Shown in pieces: positions 11,856 to 22,699 of a stretch of DNA of 64,000 nucleotides. Position 1 is the first letter of the stretch; every line of letters starts with the position of its first letter. The notes under the pieces were generated by a model that saw only the letters and a list, made by a program, of their open reading frames with translations, was not told the origin of the DNA and searched no databases. Position numbers and translations under genes: made by a program. Origin of the DNA: Lophium mytilinum (Eukaryota > Ascomycota > Dothideomycetes > Mytilinidiales > Mytilinidiaceae); assembly GCA_010093605.1 (NCBI GenBank), contig MU004201.1, positions 439,106-503,105 of the forward strand, given 5' to 3'.

Positions 11856-12239
11856 GGCTTAATTCACAAAGGGGGAAATATGAGCTCAGCGCGCTGTTTT
11901 GATTCTCAAGCCACCCACAATGTTCCGTCTTTTCTCTTACCTTTGTCTCTGGGTCTTTTTACTTTCCTATTGATTCTGGTTTCAACGCTAGCCTTTAATT
12001 ATAGATTGCGCAAGCTGATACAGCATCGGCCCATTTCTTCACACTATGCATGCACTTTGGTTGAGTGGAAGCTTAGCTACAGTAGGAGTTCCAACTACTA
12101 AGAGCTTTGATTGAGGTTTTGAATCTGACGCTCTTACGCACGTGGCTTCTAGATCTGCTGGTTACGTGCAAGCCTCTCTTGTAGTATATATAGGCAATGT
12201 CACTTAAGTTGAATATAATTAAGGGTTTACTTTAACAGG

Positions 12240-15235
12240 GTAAAAGGACTCCTAGTCGCGATCCCGTCGTCTACTGACGCAAAATACCACGTGTCTCACC
12301 CTCTGAACTCGCTGCTTTAACTGAATTAGTAAGGAGGGTAGTAGTAGCCGTAGACTTGGTCCAGGTACCTACATGGAAGCGGATAATTAGCTGTCTTTAA
12401 GGATTTTAATTCGTCTTAGCAGCAGCACTACCGTCCACTACAACACTATTACAGCCCCTGTGCTTTTGCCCATATATAGAAGGTATCACTCTAGGGGTTA
12501 AATATTGTTTACTGTAATGGATTCTAAAGAGTATCACCTAGGTTCTCCTATTTAAACTAAAGTTTAGAGGTAAACGAGGATGGCATTCTTAGACTTCAAG
12601 GTTGAATTCTAAGAGGCGAAGCCGGCAGAGTTCAGAACTGCCGAGAAGGCCTCGCGTCAACATTGTTGAGCTTGGAAAAGCTTGAGGGCTTTGAGGACTA
12701 GAAATGACTCTCCAAATCCCGCCGACGAAGGCGAAGGTGTAATATGGGCCGCTGTCGATGGTGTCCAAGACTTTAACACCTATAGCCTTGCTAAAGCCCG
12801 TGCTGCAGCAGCCGGTTTAAACTAAGACTGGGAGCGGAGGCATATGCTGTTGCTACATTGGAAGGACGTCTGGTAATCCTTAGGTATGTACACCGCACGC
12901 TTCACACGTCCTTGTGAAAAGTATCCAAATTTGCGTTCTGCTTCCTGCTTGCTTACGATTGCATGAATGGGTACATGTTTGCCTTTTCGTCATCGTTGAA
13001 TATTTTAAATTGGAGTTGACGAGCTAATGAGTTACGCAGAAACGTCTAGTGCTCGGTGTCCCCGACCGTGCCCCGATGTCTCACCTCTATTTCAACGACG
13101 CATCGTCTTACACTGTGATGGCCTCATTATCTTCATCTTAGAATGCCTTGCAATTCTACCGTGGTTTCCTTGTGCGCGTCGAACTTGCGGCTTTTATAGA
13201 TGCATCCACCGCAGTAGATGCACTTTATGCTGGAAGCGCCGTAAGGCGCACGACTTGGACTTTGGCGCGTCTTCGCTGCGTAATGCGCATACTAAGGTCA
13301 CCTTTAGAGGCTCTTTCATCTTAGCTTTACTTCGATCTTCTCCCGGATAAAACGCACTTAAATATACTGAGATTAACATCTTGACTAAGAGACCGCGGGT
13401 ATTGGGGCTACGTCAGTCGTGCAATTAAAATACTCTAAGGCGTCCTTACCCATCATGCGCCGGCCGAAGGGGCAATCTACTTTTGCGCCCATTACTAGCT
13501 TCCTTACGTCGCAGCCCTCCTTAGGGTCAAGCCCTCGTCCACATCTGCGATACTGATACCGCCGTTGACTTCACCGCCCGCCGCCAGATCTGGGTCCATT
13601 AATGCCTGAACGCCCTCGATAAATCCCTAATGGGCTTAGGCAAACTCGTCAGCAGGGTTGTTGGATTGAAGGCATCCCTAATCACAACGACTAAAGTGGT
13701 AGATTTCCGTGTCTATGTTTAATTGCTTCCCCGGTAAGTATAAATATTGGCCCACCGCCTTTAGCAAGTATATACATGGGAGATTGATGAAACAGAGAAC
13801 TAGTCTAGATAAACTAATGCCTAAGCTCTGCAGACTTCCGTGTCTCCTTTCCGGTCTCGAGGTTTTGCATAAATCTATGTCCGGCTTTACTAGCAACCAA
13901 AGATGCTTGAGCATTACTAGCAAGCTCGCAAGCGATACGGGAAGTCGGAATTAAAGGTGAAAGGAAGAAGATCGAGATACATACATGAAGCGGGGCGCGA
14001 CGACCCTAGAAACCCTAAAGTATATGTAGTTGGAGCCGCTAGTCTTACGGCTGATGTAAAACTAGCCTCAATTAGTCGATTAAGTGTAAAGACCTTGAAA
14101 TTTCTGCTTCCCCAAGCCTTTATGCTCCATCAGGCAGCATGGCTATGCGATTAACACCTGACCCACGTCGGCATGCGTAAACGAAAAGATTTAGAGTATA
14201 TCTAACACGAATATTAAGCCCGATTCGGGCCCCCATCACTACGCCTTGTGTGGGGAACATTCCCAGCCAGTCGTGCAGGCGGAAACGGTGAGCTACTCGT
14301 GATCTTCGGCGCCTCGTGGCGATCGGGTTTACCTTAAGCTTGGCTTGGGTTTTGACTTGGGTCTTGACTTGGGCTTTTGGCATAAAGAAAGAGGTTATAG
14401 TGCCCTGCCAACCGCTCTCGAGGTCCTATTTAAGGGCTTCAGCCATTTAATCTTGCTTAGAATCAACCGCTTCGGGGATATTACTAGGCGGATGGGAGCG
14501 GTTTAAAAGGTATGCCATAGACAACATGATATACGAATTGCGTCCCGGCCTTGACCTGCCGTCGGGAGCTATTAACTTAGGAGCGTATGTGTTCTGTCTC
14601 GTATATTTGCATCCGGCTTTAGAACTTTGGCTTCTTGAACTTGTCATTAGGATCTCGACGCCCAGACTAAGCTACCGTTTCATCAGCAACTTCCTGCATC
14701 TTGGCTGGTGGAGTCTCCGTCTCTGTAAGGGGTCCACGGTGTTTCTACGGTGCCTAATCTACCTGGCCGCTCTCATTAATGTGGAAATCAACGATGTCTA
14801 AGAGTCTTTTGGTACCTTTGCCGCATAAAGCCGTCTTAAGCCTAACGTTAACCTTAAGTGCTCTATCCGTGAAGTTTATAGTAAGCCAGTCAGGCGCTTA
14901 ACGTCGGGATCTTCGGGATCATTCCCGCGGTTGCTATGCTCTTCCCCTTCCTCATCCTTATCTTATTCCTCTGGATTTAATGGTGGAGCTTAAGCTGGAT
15001 CTGTACGTGGTATTCTAGTTCCCGATGGAGTAGAAACTTGGTGCATCCGAGGGAGTTTGCGAGGAGCATTGTTGACTGTAGTTATGCTAGCAGCAACTAT
15101 GGACTGCTCGGATCCTTAATCTTCCGGATCGGAGCCTTTTCTAGTGACGTTGGCTGGCTTCTTTTGAGAGTACAACTTCAATTTCCCCTTCAAGCTGGCA
15201 CGGGCTGGTTCCCCCCCTTCATCATTATCTTCAAG
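12240..15235. other. Decayed sequence, probably retroelement debris
   Basis: Short frames occur on both strands (13027-13350 plus, 13678-13954 both strands, 14120-14383 minus, 14526-14801 plus), but none has a motif I can name. A patch at 12295-12325 resembles one at 28145-28175, the core of each reading GCTGCTTTAACT followed by ATTAGTAAG, so at least part is dispersed repeat. Stops are dense on both strands. Confidence 0.35.
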
Positions 15236-15605
15236 AACCGCTGCCTTCTGCTGCTATTAATGCTTCTTTAAGCCATCTTTGAAGCGTTAAAGGCCCCTAG
15301 CCCTTAGTAGCTTCGGCTAGCGCACGCTGGATCTTGTTCATGCTGAGGATGCTCTAACTATTCCGCTGAGACTTTTGTTCCCTGGAGGAGTCTCGCTAAC
15401 CTGGGCTGGGCCTTAGCGGCTTCGGACAGTGCACGCTGGATGCTAGATCTTGTTTATGCTGAGGATGTTCTAACTATTCTTCTAAGACTTTTGTTTCCTG
15501 GAGGCGTCTGGCCGGCCTGGGGTATAGTTCCGATAGTCCACCGTTGTTTTAACACTCGACATTTATGACAGTTCTCGAGCCTGTAGTATCTTTAACTCTA
15601 GTGTA
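15235..15605 (+). repeat. Dispersed block with a 109-bp tandem doublet, copy 1
   Basis: Units begin at 15309 and 15418 (AGCTTCGG or GGCTTCGG, then GCACGCTGGAT, ATGCTGAGGATG, ACTTTTGTT and CTGGAGG). The whole block, including its flanks from GCTATTAATGCTTC to CCTTTAACTCTAG, recurs at 29785-30140 in the same orientation, so the pair moved or duplicated as a unit. Confidence 0.85.
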
Positions 15606-15609
15606 TTTT

Positions 15610-16560
15610 ATCAACGATCTCCCTTCAGTAACGGCGATAACTTCTTATCTTAAGTGGCCGTTCCAATTTTCGTGTGGAGGGCGGGGGCGTTACGGGAGCA
15701 AGGATCTTGTTTACTAAGGGGGAGAGAGAGTGGAAGAGTATAACCTCAGTTAAACTATAGCAAAGAAGAGGCCGTAGCTGTAGTGCTACCTCGGGCACAC
15801 TTCGCAAGAAAAAGAGATAAGAGATGATGAAGGGCTGACCTCCGCAATTAAGAAGAGGCCTAATCGCTTATTACGCACCGCTTGTATACCTGCACCAATC
15901 TAACTCACCACAGTTAATGCTCTTGAGATAGATTCGTTGGCGCTTCTTGTCACGATAATTCTTAGGGCCGTCGAAATATTAGTCGGAGATGTTTAGCGAC
16001 GTTGAGAGTGTAGAAGATTCTGAATGTTTCGGCGGAGTTAGAACAGTGCCCGTAGCCGGCGTTCGCGGGACTGGTAGAAAGGTAAGGAGAGTTAACGGGG
16101 TGGTAGGCTACAGCGACGGCTGAGAGTCTGTTGACTCGGGTTGAGGCATCCGTCTAGAAGACGTTCTTGCCAATGACAGCATTTCTTGTGGCGACCGTAG
16201 CGTCCTTATTAATAAAAACGCTCCTAGCGAGTCCGTTTTCGAGAGTCTCAGAATTTTGAAGGCTGTGGCCATTTTCGACATCCCCCTCGCTAAGGAGAGA
16301 ATGCCAGAGCTCCTGGTTCGTGCGTTTGGGATGTCTCGGGTTAGCTAACCCATATTCTTGCAGTATTGCTTAATGGTAAACGGAATATTCTCCTTAGTGG
16401 TTAGATTGCGTGCAATCTCGACTGCAAGACTAGTAAGTAAGGATTAATAAAGTGCAGATCGCAAATTTTAGATGTACCTTTATGCCCGCACTTGTCTCTT
16501 CGCCACTGAGTAGTGAAATCCCATGCGTCTAACACCTCATTAAACCTATTAATGACGAAG
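15610..16560. other. No gene recognised
   Basis: Only short frames, such as 15625-15807 on the minus strand, and no family resemblance. Stops are frequent in all frames. Confidence 0.35.
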
Positions 16561-16562
16561 GG

Positions 16563-18125
16563 TTGCCGCTAATAATAACGTGGAGAAGGGTAGCTTCTCG
16601 AGCTTCTTAATGCCTCGCTTAGCGATTATCTTGGATGAGATATGGTCGACGTATTAGATTTATCCGCATTATTAATAAAGATTTGCAGGTCGAATATGGG
16701 TGGAGTAGGCTTAAAAGAGGCCTTGGGCCGGGCGTCGTGGTGGGTGTTTTAGCGTAAACCTTAAGCGTGCAGATGGGATGGTCACCGTTAACGTATTGGA
16801 AGTTGTCCGCATTCTCAACAAAGGTTCGCAGGCCGAAGGCGGGTGGTGTAGGCTTGAAAGAAGCCTTGTGACTGTGAGCGGGCATTGTGATGGGTGTGTT
16901 GAGGGGCTTGCCGCCAATAATAACGTGGAGAAGGACTAGCTTCTTAAATATCTTAATACTTTACTTGACGATTATCTTGTATAAAACACGGTATTGGAAG
17001 TTATCCGCATTTTCAACAAAGGATCGCAGGTCGATGTTGGGTGGTATAGGCTCGAGAAAGGCCTTGCTCGAAAGAGGCCTTGGGCCTGCGAGCGAGCGTT
17101 GTAATAGATGTATTGGCGCAAACCTTAATCGTGCAGAGGGATAGTTACGCTTGTTGCTTGGCAGGTCGAAGTCGGGAAGTATAGGTTTGAAAGAGGCCTT
17201 AGGCCTGCGAGCGGGCATTGTGATGGGGGTGTTGGCGCAAACCTTAATTGTGCAGAGGGATGGTTACGCTTATTGCATGGCAGGTCGAAGTCGGGTAGTA
17301 TAGGTTCGAAAGAGGCCTTAGGCCTGCGAGCGGGCATCGTGATAAGGGTGTTGGCGTAAACCTTAGGCGTGCAGAGGGATTATAACAATTGTCGCATTGC
17401 GGTTAAGATCGGGTAGTATAGGTTTAAAAGAGGCCTTGGGCCTGCGAGCGGGCATTGTGATGAGGGTGTTGGCGTAAACCTCAGGCGTGCAGAGGGATTA
17501 TGACAATTGTCGCATCGCGGTCGAGATCGAGTGGTATGGGCTCGAAAGAGGCCTTGACCGCGAGAGGGCATCGTACTGGGTATTGGCGTAAACCTTAGGC
17601 GTGCAGAGGGATTATAACAATTGTCGCATCGCGGTCGAGATCGGGTGGTGTAGGCTCGAAAGAGGCCTTGACCGCGAGAGGGCATTGTACTAGGTGGTCG
17701 GCGCAAACCTTAAGCGTGCAGAGGGGATGGTTGCAGTTGTAGTCGAAGTCGGGTGGTATTGGCTCGAACGAGGCCTTGACCGCGAGAGGGCATCATACTG
17801 GGTGGTCGGCGCAAACCTTAAGCGTGCAGAGGGGATGGTTGCAGTTGTAGTCGAGGTTGGGTGGTATTGGCTCGAACGAGGCCTTGACCGCGAGAGGGCA
17901 TCATACTGGGTGGTCGGCGCAAACCTTAAGCGTGCAGAGGGGATGGTTGCAGTTGTAGTCGAGGTTGGGTGGTATTGGCTCGAACGAGGCCTTGACCGCG
18001 AGAGGGCATTATACTGGGTGGTCGGCGCAAACCTCAAGCTTGCAGAGGGCTTAGTCATAGTTATGGTCTACGAGCAGGTATTATGGTGGGTGTATCGACA
18101 TAAACCTCAAGCGTGCACAGAAATT
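16563..18125. repeat. Minisatellite array, unit 108-119 bp, about ten units
   Basis: GTGCAGAGGG marks units at 17131, 17250, 17369, 17487, 17601, 17716, 17824 and 17932, with a variant at 18040, giving periods of 119, 119, 118, 114, 115, 108, 108 and 108 bp. Degenerate units precede from 16680. A second-level repeat of about 345 bp (AATAATAACGTGGAGAAGG at 16571 and 16916) lies at the left end. Units starting 17716, 17824 and 17932 differ from each neighbour at only about two positions, all transitions, whereas left-hand units are far more diverged. Open frames of 108-150 codons on both strands (17380-18146) exist because 108 is divisible by three; they are not treated as genes. Confidence 0.95.
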
Positions 18126-18183
18126 TACCTAGGCCGCCAATTTTGAGGTGGGTTGGTTCGTTTATGTGGCGGATGTCCGAAGG

Positions 18184-18330
18184 CGCACGCCTACGGTGGT
18201 CTATTAGCACCAAAAGTGCAACAATCCGATCTTAAAAATAGAAGTAATAGACCACCGTACACCCTACAGGCGCGTGGATTTTTAGCCGGCGGGAGCGGGG
18301 AATTTAGGCACGTGGGCGCCTAAATTCCTG
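18184..18330. repeat. Two adjacent palindromes next to the minisatellite
   Basis: ACGGTGGTCTATTA near 18194 pairs with TAATAGACCACCGT near 18248, about 40 bp apart. A second hairpin has arms GAATTTAGGC and GCCTAAATTC around an 8-nt loop at about 18300-18327. Both stems are perfect as read. They could be ends of a small DNA element or cruciform-forming sequence. No target duplication was identified. Confidence 0.7.
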
Positions 18331-18339
18331 CCCGGGGTT

Positions 18340-19450
18340 TCCAATACTCAACGAGTCAGTCCCACCTAAGTGTGTACTACGACATGAGCGCTAGAGGCAT
18401 GCCGTCGCTTGCGCAGGCAGACACTAGATGCTTCACGCCATGACGGCCTCGATGCGACAACTGTGACTATCTCCGCCGCACGCTTAAGGGTTACGCCGAT
18501 AAACCCACACTACGATGCCCGCTCGCAGGCCCAAGCCTTCTTTCAAGCCTATACCACTTAACTTCGACCTGCGAACCTAAGACCTTCTCCATATTGTTAT
18601 TATTAAGACACCCGCTTGGAGGCCCAAGGCCTCCCTTAAGCCTACACCACCCGACTCCGACCTATGAACCTTTAGTGAGAACGCAAACAGCTTCACTACG
18701 TTGACCCTATCTTATACGAGATAACCGCTGAGCAGGGTATTGAGAAAATAGCGGTATAGAGGCAGCAGCAGGACATGGTGCCCGTCCTTTCTTCCCGTGC
18801 TGCTTTTAATTGTTTAGATGCGCCGTTGCTAACGTGCTTCGAGAGTGCAGGCCCTCTAAATACTACCCCTCTTTGTCCTTAACTACCCCTTTATTCTTTA
18901 TACCTCGATACACGTCCTCCGTGCCTCCATGCACCAGTCGACCCTCACGCCTTACCTCTCTAATCAGCGTAGTATCGCACAAGGGCAGGTGTCTTGAATC
19001 GCCGTTGGGGAGAGGTCCGTCCTCCGCTCCATCTCCGCAAAACCTCGCGGCGGCTTTATACCTGCGCCTAGCCTCAGCCAACCCTTCACTACGCTCTTTA
19101 CCGAGTCCTGCGATGCGACATCTGGAACCATCGGCTCTGTACGCTTAAGGTTTACGCCAACACACCCACTATAATGCCAGCTTGCAGGCCTAAGGCCTCT
19201 TTCGAGCCTATACCACCCATGGCGGGAAAGGGGGAGGGATGGGGTATTGCTAGTCTCGAGTCGAGCGCTGGCGGCATGCCGTCCCTCGGAAGCAGCGGGA
19301 AGGCTGAATACTTTTGGGGCGGAACGCTGGGCAGCTGGGCAAGAATAGCAGAGCTAGACGTGGGAGGCGACGGGGCCAACTAGCCCGTGCCGAGCCTAGT
19401 TAAAACATTACGCCGCGCTAAACAAGGCGGATCTGGAGTTCATCACGCCA
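18340..19450. repeat. Mosaic of dispersed minisatellite pieces
   Basis: Inverted single copies of the 16.6-18.1 kb unit occur at about 18480-18560, 18605-18670 and 19140-19215 (ACGCTTAAGGGTTACGCC and GGCCTAAGGCCTCTTTCGAGCC types). A different short family (GAGCGCTGGCGGC, GCCGTCGCTTGCGCAGG) occurs near 18388 and 19258, and recurs at 20337 and 41407. A 112-codon plus frame (18810-19148) between them has no recognisable domain. Confidence 0.75.
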
Positions 19451-20105
19451 GCCCGTTTCTGTTTCGGCGGTCGCCCTCCACTACGCTTTGCGGTTTACTT
19501 CACTGGCGTGAGACCTGAAGCGTGCAGAGAGAGTGTCCTAAGCGAAGGCTGTGAAGCCGATAGCGTTCAAAGAGAGTATCCTAAGTAAAGGCCTGCCAGC
19601 TTAAGCCGAGTTTAAGAAGAGCTAAACGTAAAAGCCCTTGTCTTCCCTATTCTCTTCATTTCTCTCTGCTTCAGCTGCGTTGTTGACTTGTGTGTTGGTT
19701 TAGAGCTGGGCATTTTTATATCTTGCCAGTCTTCTAGCAGATTCTATTCTTTGAGAAAGTCCTGGATGCCTTTTAGCATGCGTTGTGGGTGTTGCTATAC
19801 TCTTGATTGGATTACCTAGCCGGTGTTAAAGAAGCGGACGATACACCGGGCCATGGCACGTCCAGGTCGCTCTTCCTCTGTATACGCCGGTGACGACGCT
19901 ATGGAAGCCTGTTTATGTTTCGGTGGTCGCCCTTAACCACGGTTCACGATTTGGCTTACTGGTGTGAAACCTAAAGCGTTCAGGAAGGGTCTCTAAGCGA
20001 AGACCTGTTTCTATTTTAATGGTCGCCCTTAGTCACGCTTTGCGGTCTGGTTCGCTGGTGTGAAACCTGAAGCGTTCTGGGAAGGGCGTCCTAAGTAAAG
20101 GCCTA
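19450..20105. repeat. About 97-bp repeat, three copies
   Basis: CTGTTTCGGCGGTCGCCCT-like starts at about 19457, 19908 and 20004. Each continues through GCGGTTTGGTTCACTGGTGTGA-like, CCTGAAGCGTTC and CCTAAGCGAAGGCCTG-like blocks. The last two copies are directly adjacent; the first lies 450 bp away. Intervening sequence at 19560-19900 has no recognised gene. Confidence 0.8.
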
Positions 20106-20109
20106 CTAA

Positions 20110-20335
20110 CCTTTGCCTTTGGTGCAGGCGCAACGCCCGGTATTTCGCCACCACTGTCACTTTCCGAGGAGCCCGACAGCTGCACTCCCGCTGGTCCACT
20201 GGATTTACGGTTCCTATTCGTCGAGATTGGAGCAACTCTTTTAGCCCGGGTATTCGACTTCGGGGTGCTGCTTTATGGTTGTTGGGAAGCTGCCACGGAT
20301 ACAATCTTGATCTTCCGACCCGCCATTCCACGCCT
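20110..20335 (+). other. Possible decayed coding fragment
   Basis: A plus frame reads RYFATTVTFRGARQLHSRW and then GAALWLLGSCHGYNLDLP, which looks protein-like. It is flanked directly by repeats on both sides. No family is recognised; the opposite-strand frame (20029-20331) is likely its shadow. Confidence 0.25.
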
Positions 20336-20455
20336 TAAGCGCTGGCGGCGCGCCGTCGCTTGCGCAGGCGAACGAAAGCCTCCGATGGCAACGCGGTATC
20401 ACACTGAGGGTATCACCCCCAGGGCATGGGGAGGGGGTTAGCAGGTAGCTGCACG
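20336..20455. repeat. Dispersed 120-bp repeat, also at 41.4 kb
   Basis: The block starting AGCGCTGGCGGCG and running through AACGCGGTATCACAC to a G-rich GGGCATGGGGAGGGGG matches 41407-41520 in the same orientation along most of its length. It lies just left of the second MSH6 piece. Confidence 0.75.
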
Positions 20456-20477
20456 ATTACGGTACCGTCGTCCAAAT

Positions 20478-20590
20478 CATGGTGTTTCAAAGTGCATCGT
20501 GTTAAAAGTCTATCTTGTCAAACGTTCATCTCGTTAAAGTTCATTTCGTTGAAAATTTAATTTTATTAAACTACCACTTGAAACAAAATC
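20478..20590. repeat. Short tandem repeat, unit about 16-18 bp
   Basis: About six imperfect units of the type CGTTAAAGTTCATCT follow one another. A similar-looking but unrelated short array occurs at 55205-55325. The role is unknown. Confidence 0.7.
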
Positions 20591-20850
20591 CGCGAACGTT
20601 AAGAGTATCTCCGAGGAGCACGATAGCCCCATCGTGCGGATACAGCACCACTTCCTCTCCCCATCCCCTCCCTTGCCCAGCTGTGCCTGTCCCGCCGCCG
20701 CCCAGCGTCTTGTCCCGAAGGCATCCAGCCCGCCGCCGCTAATCGTGAACAACGGCATGCCCTTACCGTCGCTCAAGTTGAACCCGACAGGAATCCCATA
20801 CATAGAATACTGCTTGTGGTCCGCAAACATTAATCCACGATTCTCGTCGA
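20534..20850 (-). pseudogene. Decayed coding fragment of unknown family
   Basis: The minus frame contains YGIPVGFNLSDGKGMPLF and FTISGGGLDAFGTRRW, which look like real protein sequence, preceded by ILDENRGLMFADHK. The fragment ends in the short tandem repeat on its C-terminal side. No family could be named; the low-complexity plus frame across the same bases is probably a shadow. Confidence 0.35.
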
Positions 20851-21039
20851 GGATTGCCGATTCTCAGCGATTGGGGGCTAAATCTACTAATGTTAAGCAT
20901 TCAACGAAGCCTTTAGTAGCAGTGTTGATGCGTGGCAGTGTTAACATGTAGCAGTTAATGTTTGGAAATGTAAAGCTGGAGGGTGGGCGTTGAGCTGCTT
21001 TAGTGCGATGAAGGACTGTAAATGCTAGTTTCGCGACTT

Positions 21040-21738
21040 ACTTGCACTCTTTCTACTTAACCTCCTCGGGCTCATTAAATATGATATTGATACCGAGTTC
21101 CACTATGCTCGCCTGGATGCTATTAACGCTTTTAACGCGGATTCCACGGCCATGAAACGTCTCACTTCTTCCCTTGCTAAGTTGCCCGATCTGGAGCGAC
21201 TGATTTCCTTACTATGCTTGGGCCGTCTTGCATTAATCCTCTTTTTGCATTAGGATTCCCTGCCTCATCTTTGCAAGCAACTCCGTTCGCATCCTACGTC
21301 ACCGCTATCTTGTCCCCGTCTCTACGCCCAAGAATTCTCTCCAAAGCAACGCCAACATGCCCGAAGATGGAAGCTAGCCTGCGCGGCACTCGTCCATCTG
21401 CATCCGCAGCAACTTAGAGCAGCGCGGAGAGCACTTCCCCATATTGTTGTTTCAAAAGCGCTTATCTACGTCAACCCATGGCTAATAAACCCAACAATCG
21501 CGGCGGCCGCCAGCGGCGCGAGCCGATGCAAAGCTAAAGCCTTTTTGAAAGTCGTGGAAAAGACTTCGAACAAATTGAGTACACTATAACCCTTTCGAAC
21601 TCTTTTGCGGAAGGGGATGGCGTTACTAGCCGACTTATATCCTGAATGCCCAAGCTGACCGGCACACTTAGAAAGTGGAAGTCTGTCTTTAACCTAGAGA
21701 AGGCAAAGTCGGACGGCGTTCTAGTTCCGGAACCCGGC
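21040..21738 (+). pseudogene. MSH6: MSH6 (MutS homologue), middle piece
   Basis: MSH6 pairs with MSH2 to form MutS-alpha, which detects mismatches after replication. This piece covers the lever/clamp region of MutS proteins. ARLDAINAFNADST and LTSSLAKLPDLERLIS match the conserved block where MutS proteins read RLDAVxxL...KLPDLERLLSRIH. Further on, FAEGDGVTSRLIS, KWKSVFNLEKAKSDG and VLVPEPGVE follow the fungal MSH6 connector. Internal stops (TAG, TAA, TGA) and at least one deletion, missing the usual segment between LLN and the Asp-rich block, show it is dead. It stops abruptly near 21738, where the ATPase part continues on the opposite strand. Confidence in MutS is high; in MSH6 over other MSH proteins good, from the connector. 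Confidence 0.85.
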
Positions 21739-22045
21739 GTCGAACGTGATACCGCGAAGCTCCCTCATTAACTCGGATGCGCATGCGCTTCTCGCGGTCT
21801 TGGGACGCATCTTGAATTCTCTCGCAAGGCTGCGATAATGGATGGTTGAGAACCCGACGCAGCCAACGCGAGTAGTGACGTTGTGGAGGACGGCCTAGAC
21901 AACAGCGACACTATTGCAGGATAAGGTGCTGCAGCCGAGCTCGTCGACGATAAAAAGAGAGCGCGGAGTCGCTTCGGAGAGGATCTTTTGGATCTCTGCG
22001 AGTTCGATAAAGGAGGTTAACTAGGCAGTACACCACCAACCTAAA
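21739..22045 (-). pseudogene. MSH6: MSH6 (MutS homologue), ATPase-domain piece, inverted
   Basis: Read on the minus strand, this is the MutS ATPase domain after the Walker A loop. FIELAEIQKILSEATPRSL precedes the Walker B strand LFIVDELG, followed by AVLHNVTTRVGCVGF (intact genes read AVLHHVATHIGCVGFFATHYH) and RMRIRVNEGA. The usual DELGRGTSS is DELGCSTLS here; the Arg-to-Cys change needs one C-to-T. One TAG interrupts the frame after SVAVV, and a frame change follows HYRSL. Its C-terminal side abuts the plus-strand piece at about 21738, so the gene was broken by an inversion or by joining of two copies. The Walker A loop and the C-terminus are not found. Confidence 0.85.
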
Positions 22046-22049
22046 TAGC

Positions 22050-22680
22050 AGTTATACGTTAATATTGACGCTTGCATGTAAGGTTGTTAGTGCACCACGC
22101 TATTGAGGATGCGTCGCTAGTCTAAGAATTGAAGCGTGTTCCGCACGTCGGGTTCAATTCTAAGATAAAGATGCGTCTTAATTCCATCTCCTTCATCTCG
22201 CGTTTCTTCCTAGTGACTTGCTTTGCAGCACTTAGGAGTCTCTTAAGCTTATTCCCATAGCATAATGCAATTTGGGCGAGCTAAGTAACAGCAGAACGAT
22301 ACTTATATGGCTCACCGTTGCCAATCCTATTCCTATTTATACTAGCTACGGTCTGCTACCATATCTAAAACATCCCTAACTGCCCTCGCTCCTCGCTCCT
22401 CGTCACTCACTTCCGCTGGCATCCGCTAGCCTCCTCTTGTACCTTAAGCTGCCCTTATTTCTTATCGCCCACTTCCGCTGGCAGTTTGCCCTACTCCTCC
22501 CGCACCTCAATCTCTCTATAAGTCCCCTTCTTAATACCCCACAGGCTATAATATACCTTCTAGGTTACTGCGCAGTCTATAATAGTATTTCTTAGAAAGT
22601 GCAGCCATTTATGTACTCTAATCGCTCCTTATACAGGCTGTAACATAGTATATTCCCTGTACTCTTAACTCTCCATGTGC
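22050..22680. other. No gene recognised
   Basis: Minus frames near 22200-22310 (LAQIALCYGNKLKRLLS, KQVTRKKREMKEMELR) look faintly protein-like but cannot be named. CT-rich, stop-rich sequence follows to 22560. Confidence 0.3.
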
Positions 22681-22699
22681 TATAAAGTGTCTTAGATTG

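Larger units (their letters stand above)
10640..12237 (+). mobile_element. Short LTR element with a single unknown ORF, copy 1
   Basis: A 3' LTR of about 357 bp spans 11881-12237. It starts TGAGCTCAGC directly after a polypurine tract (CAAAGGGGGAAATA, 11867-11880) and ends TTTAACA. A 5' LTR end with a TATA-like AGTATATGTAG precedes a primer-binding-like GGTTGAGCCCGGAATC at 11032. Its start, somewhere near 10.6-10.8 kb, is unclear. Only about 850 bp lies between the LTR parts, too little for pol, so this is a non-autonomous element. The family's 3' LTR and ORF recur inverted at 48.4-49.2 kb. The copy is broken, with several breaks, and old. Confidence 0.65.

Noticed and set aside
17380-18146. 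Open frames of 108-150 codons on both strands as protein genes
   Set aside because: They exist only because the tandem unit length is divisible by three; no start context, no non-repeat sequence and no domain.
18297-18332. Helitron 3' end (hairpin)
   Set aside because: No CTRR end after the hairpin, no TC start and no Rep/helicase coding nearby.
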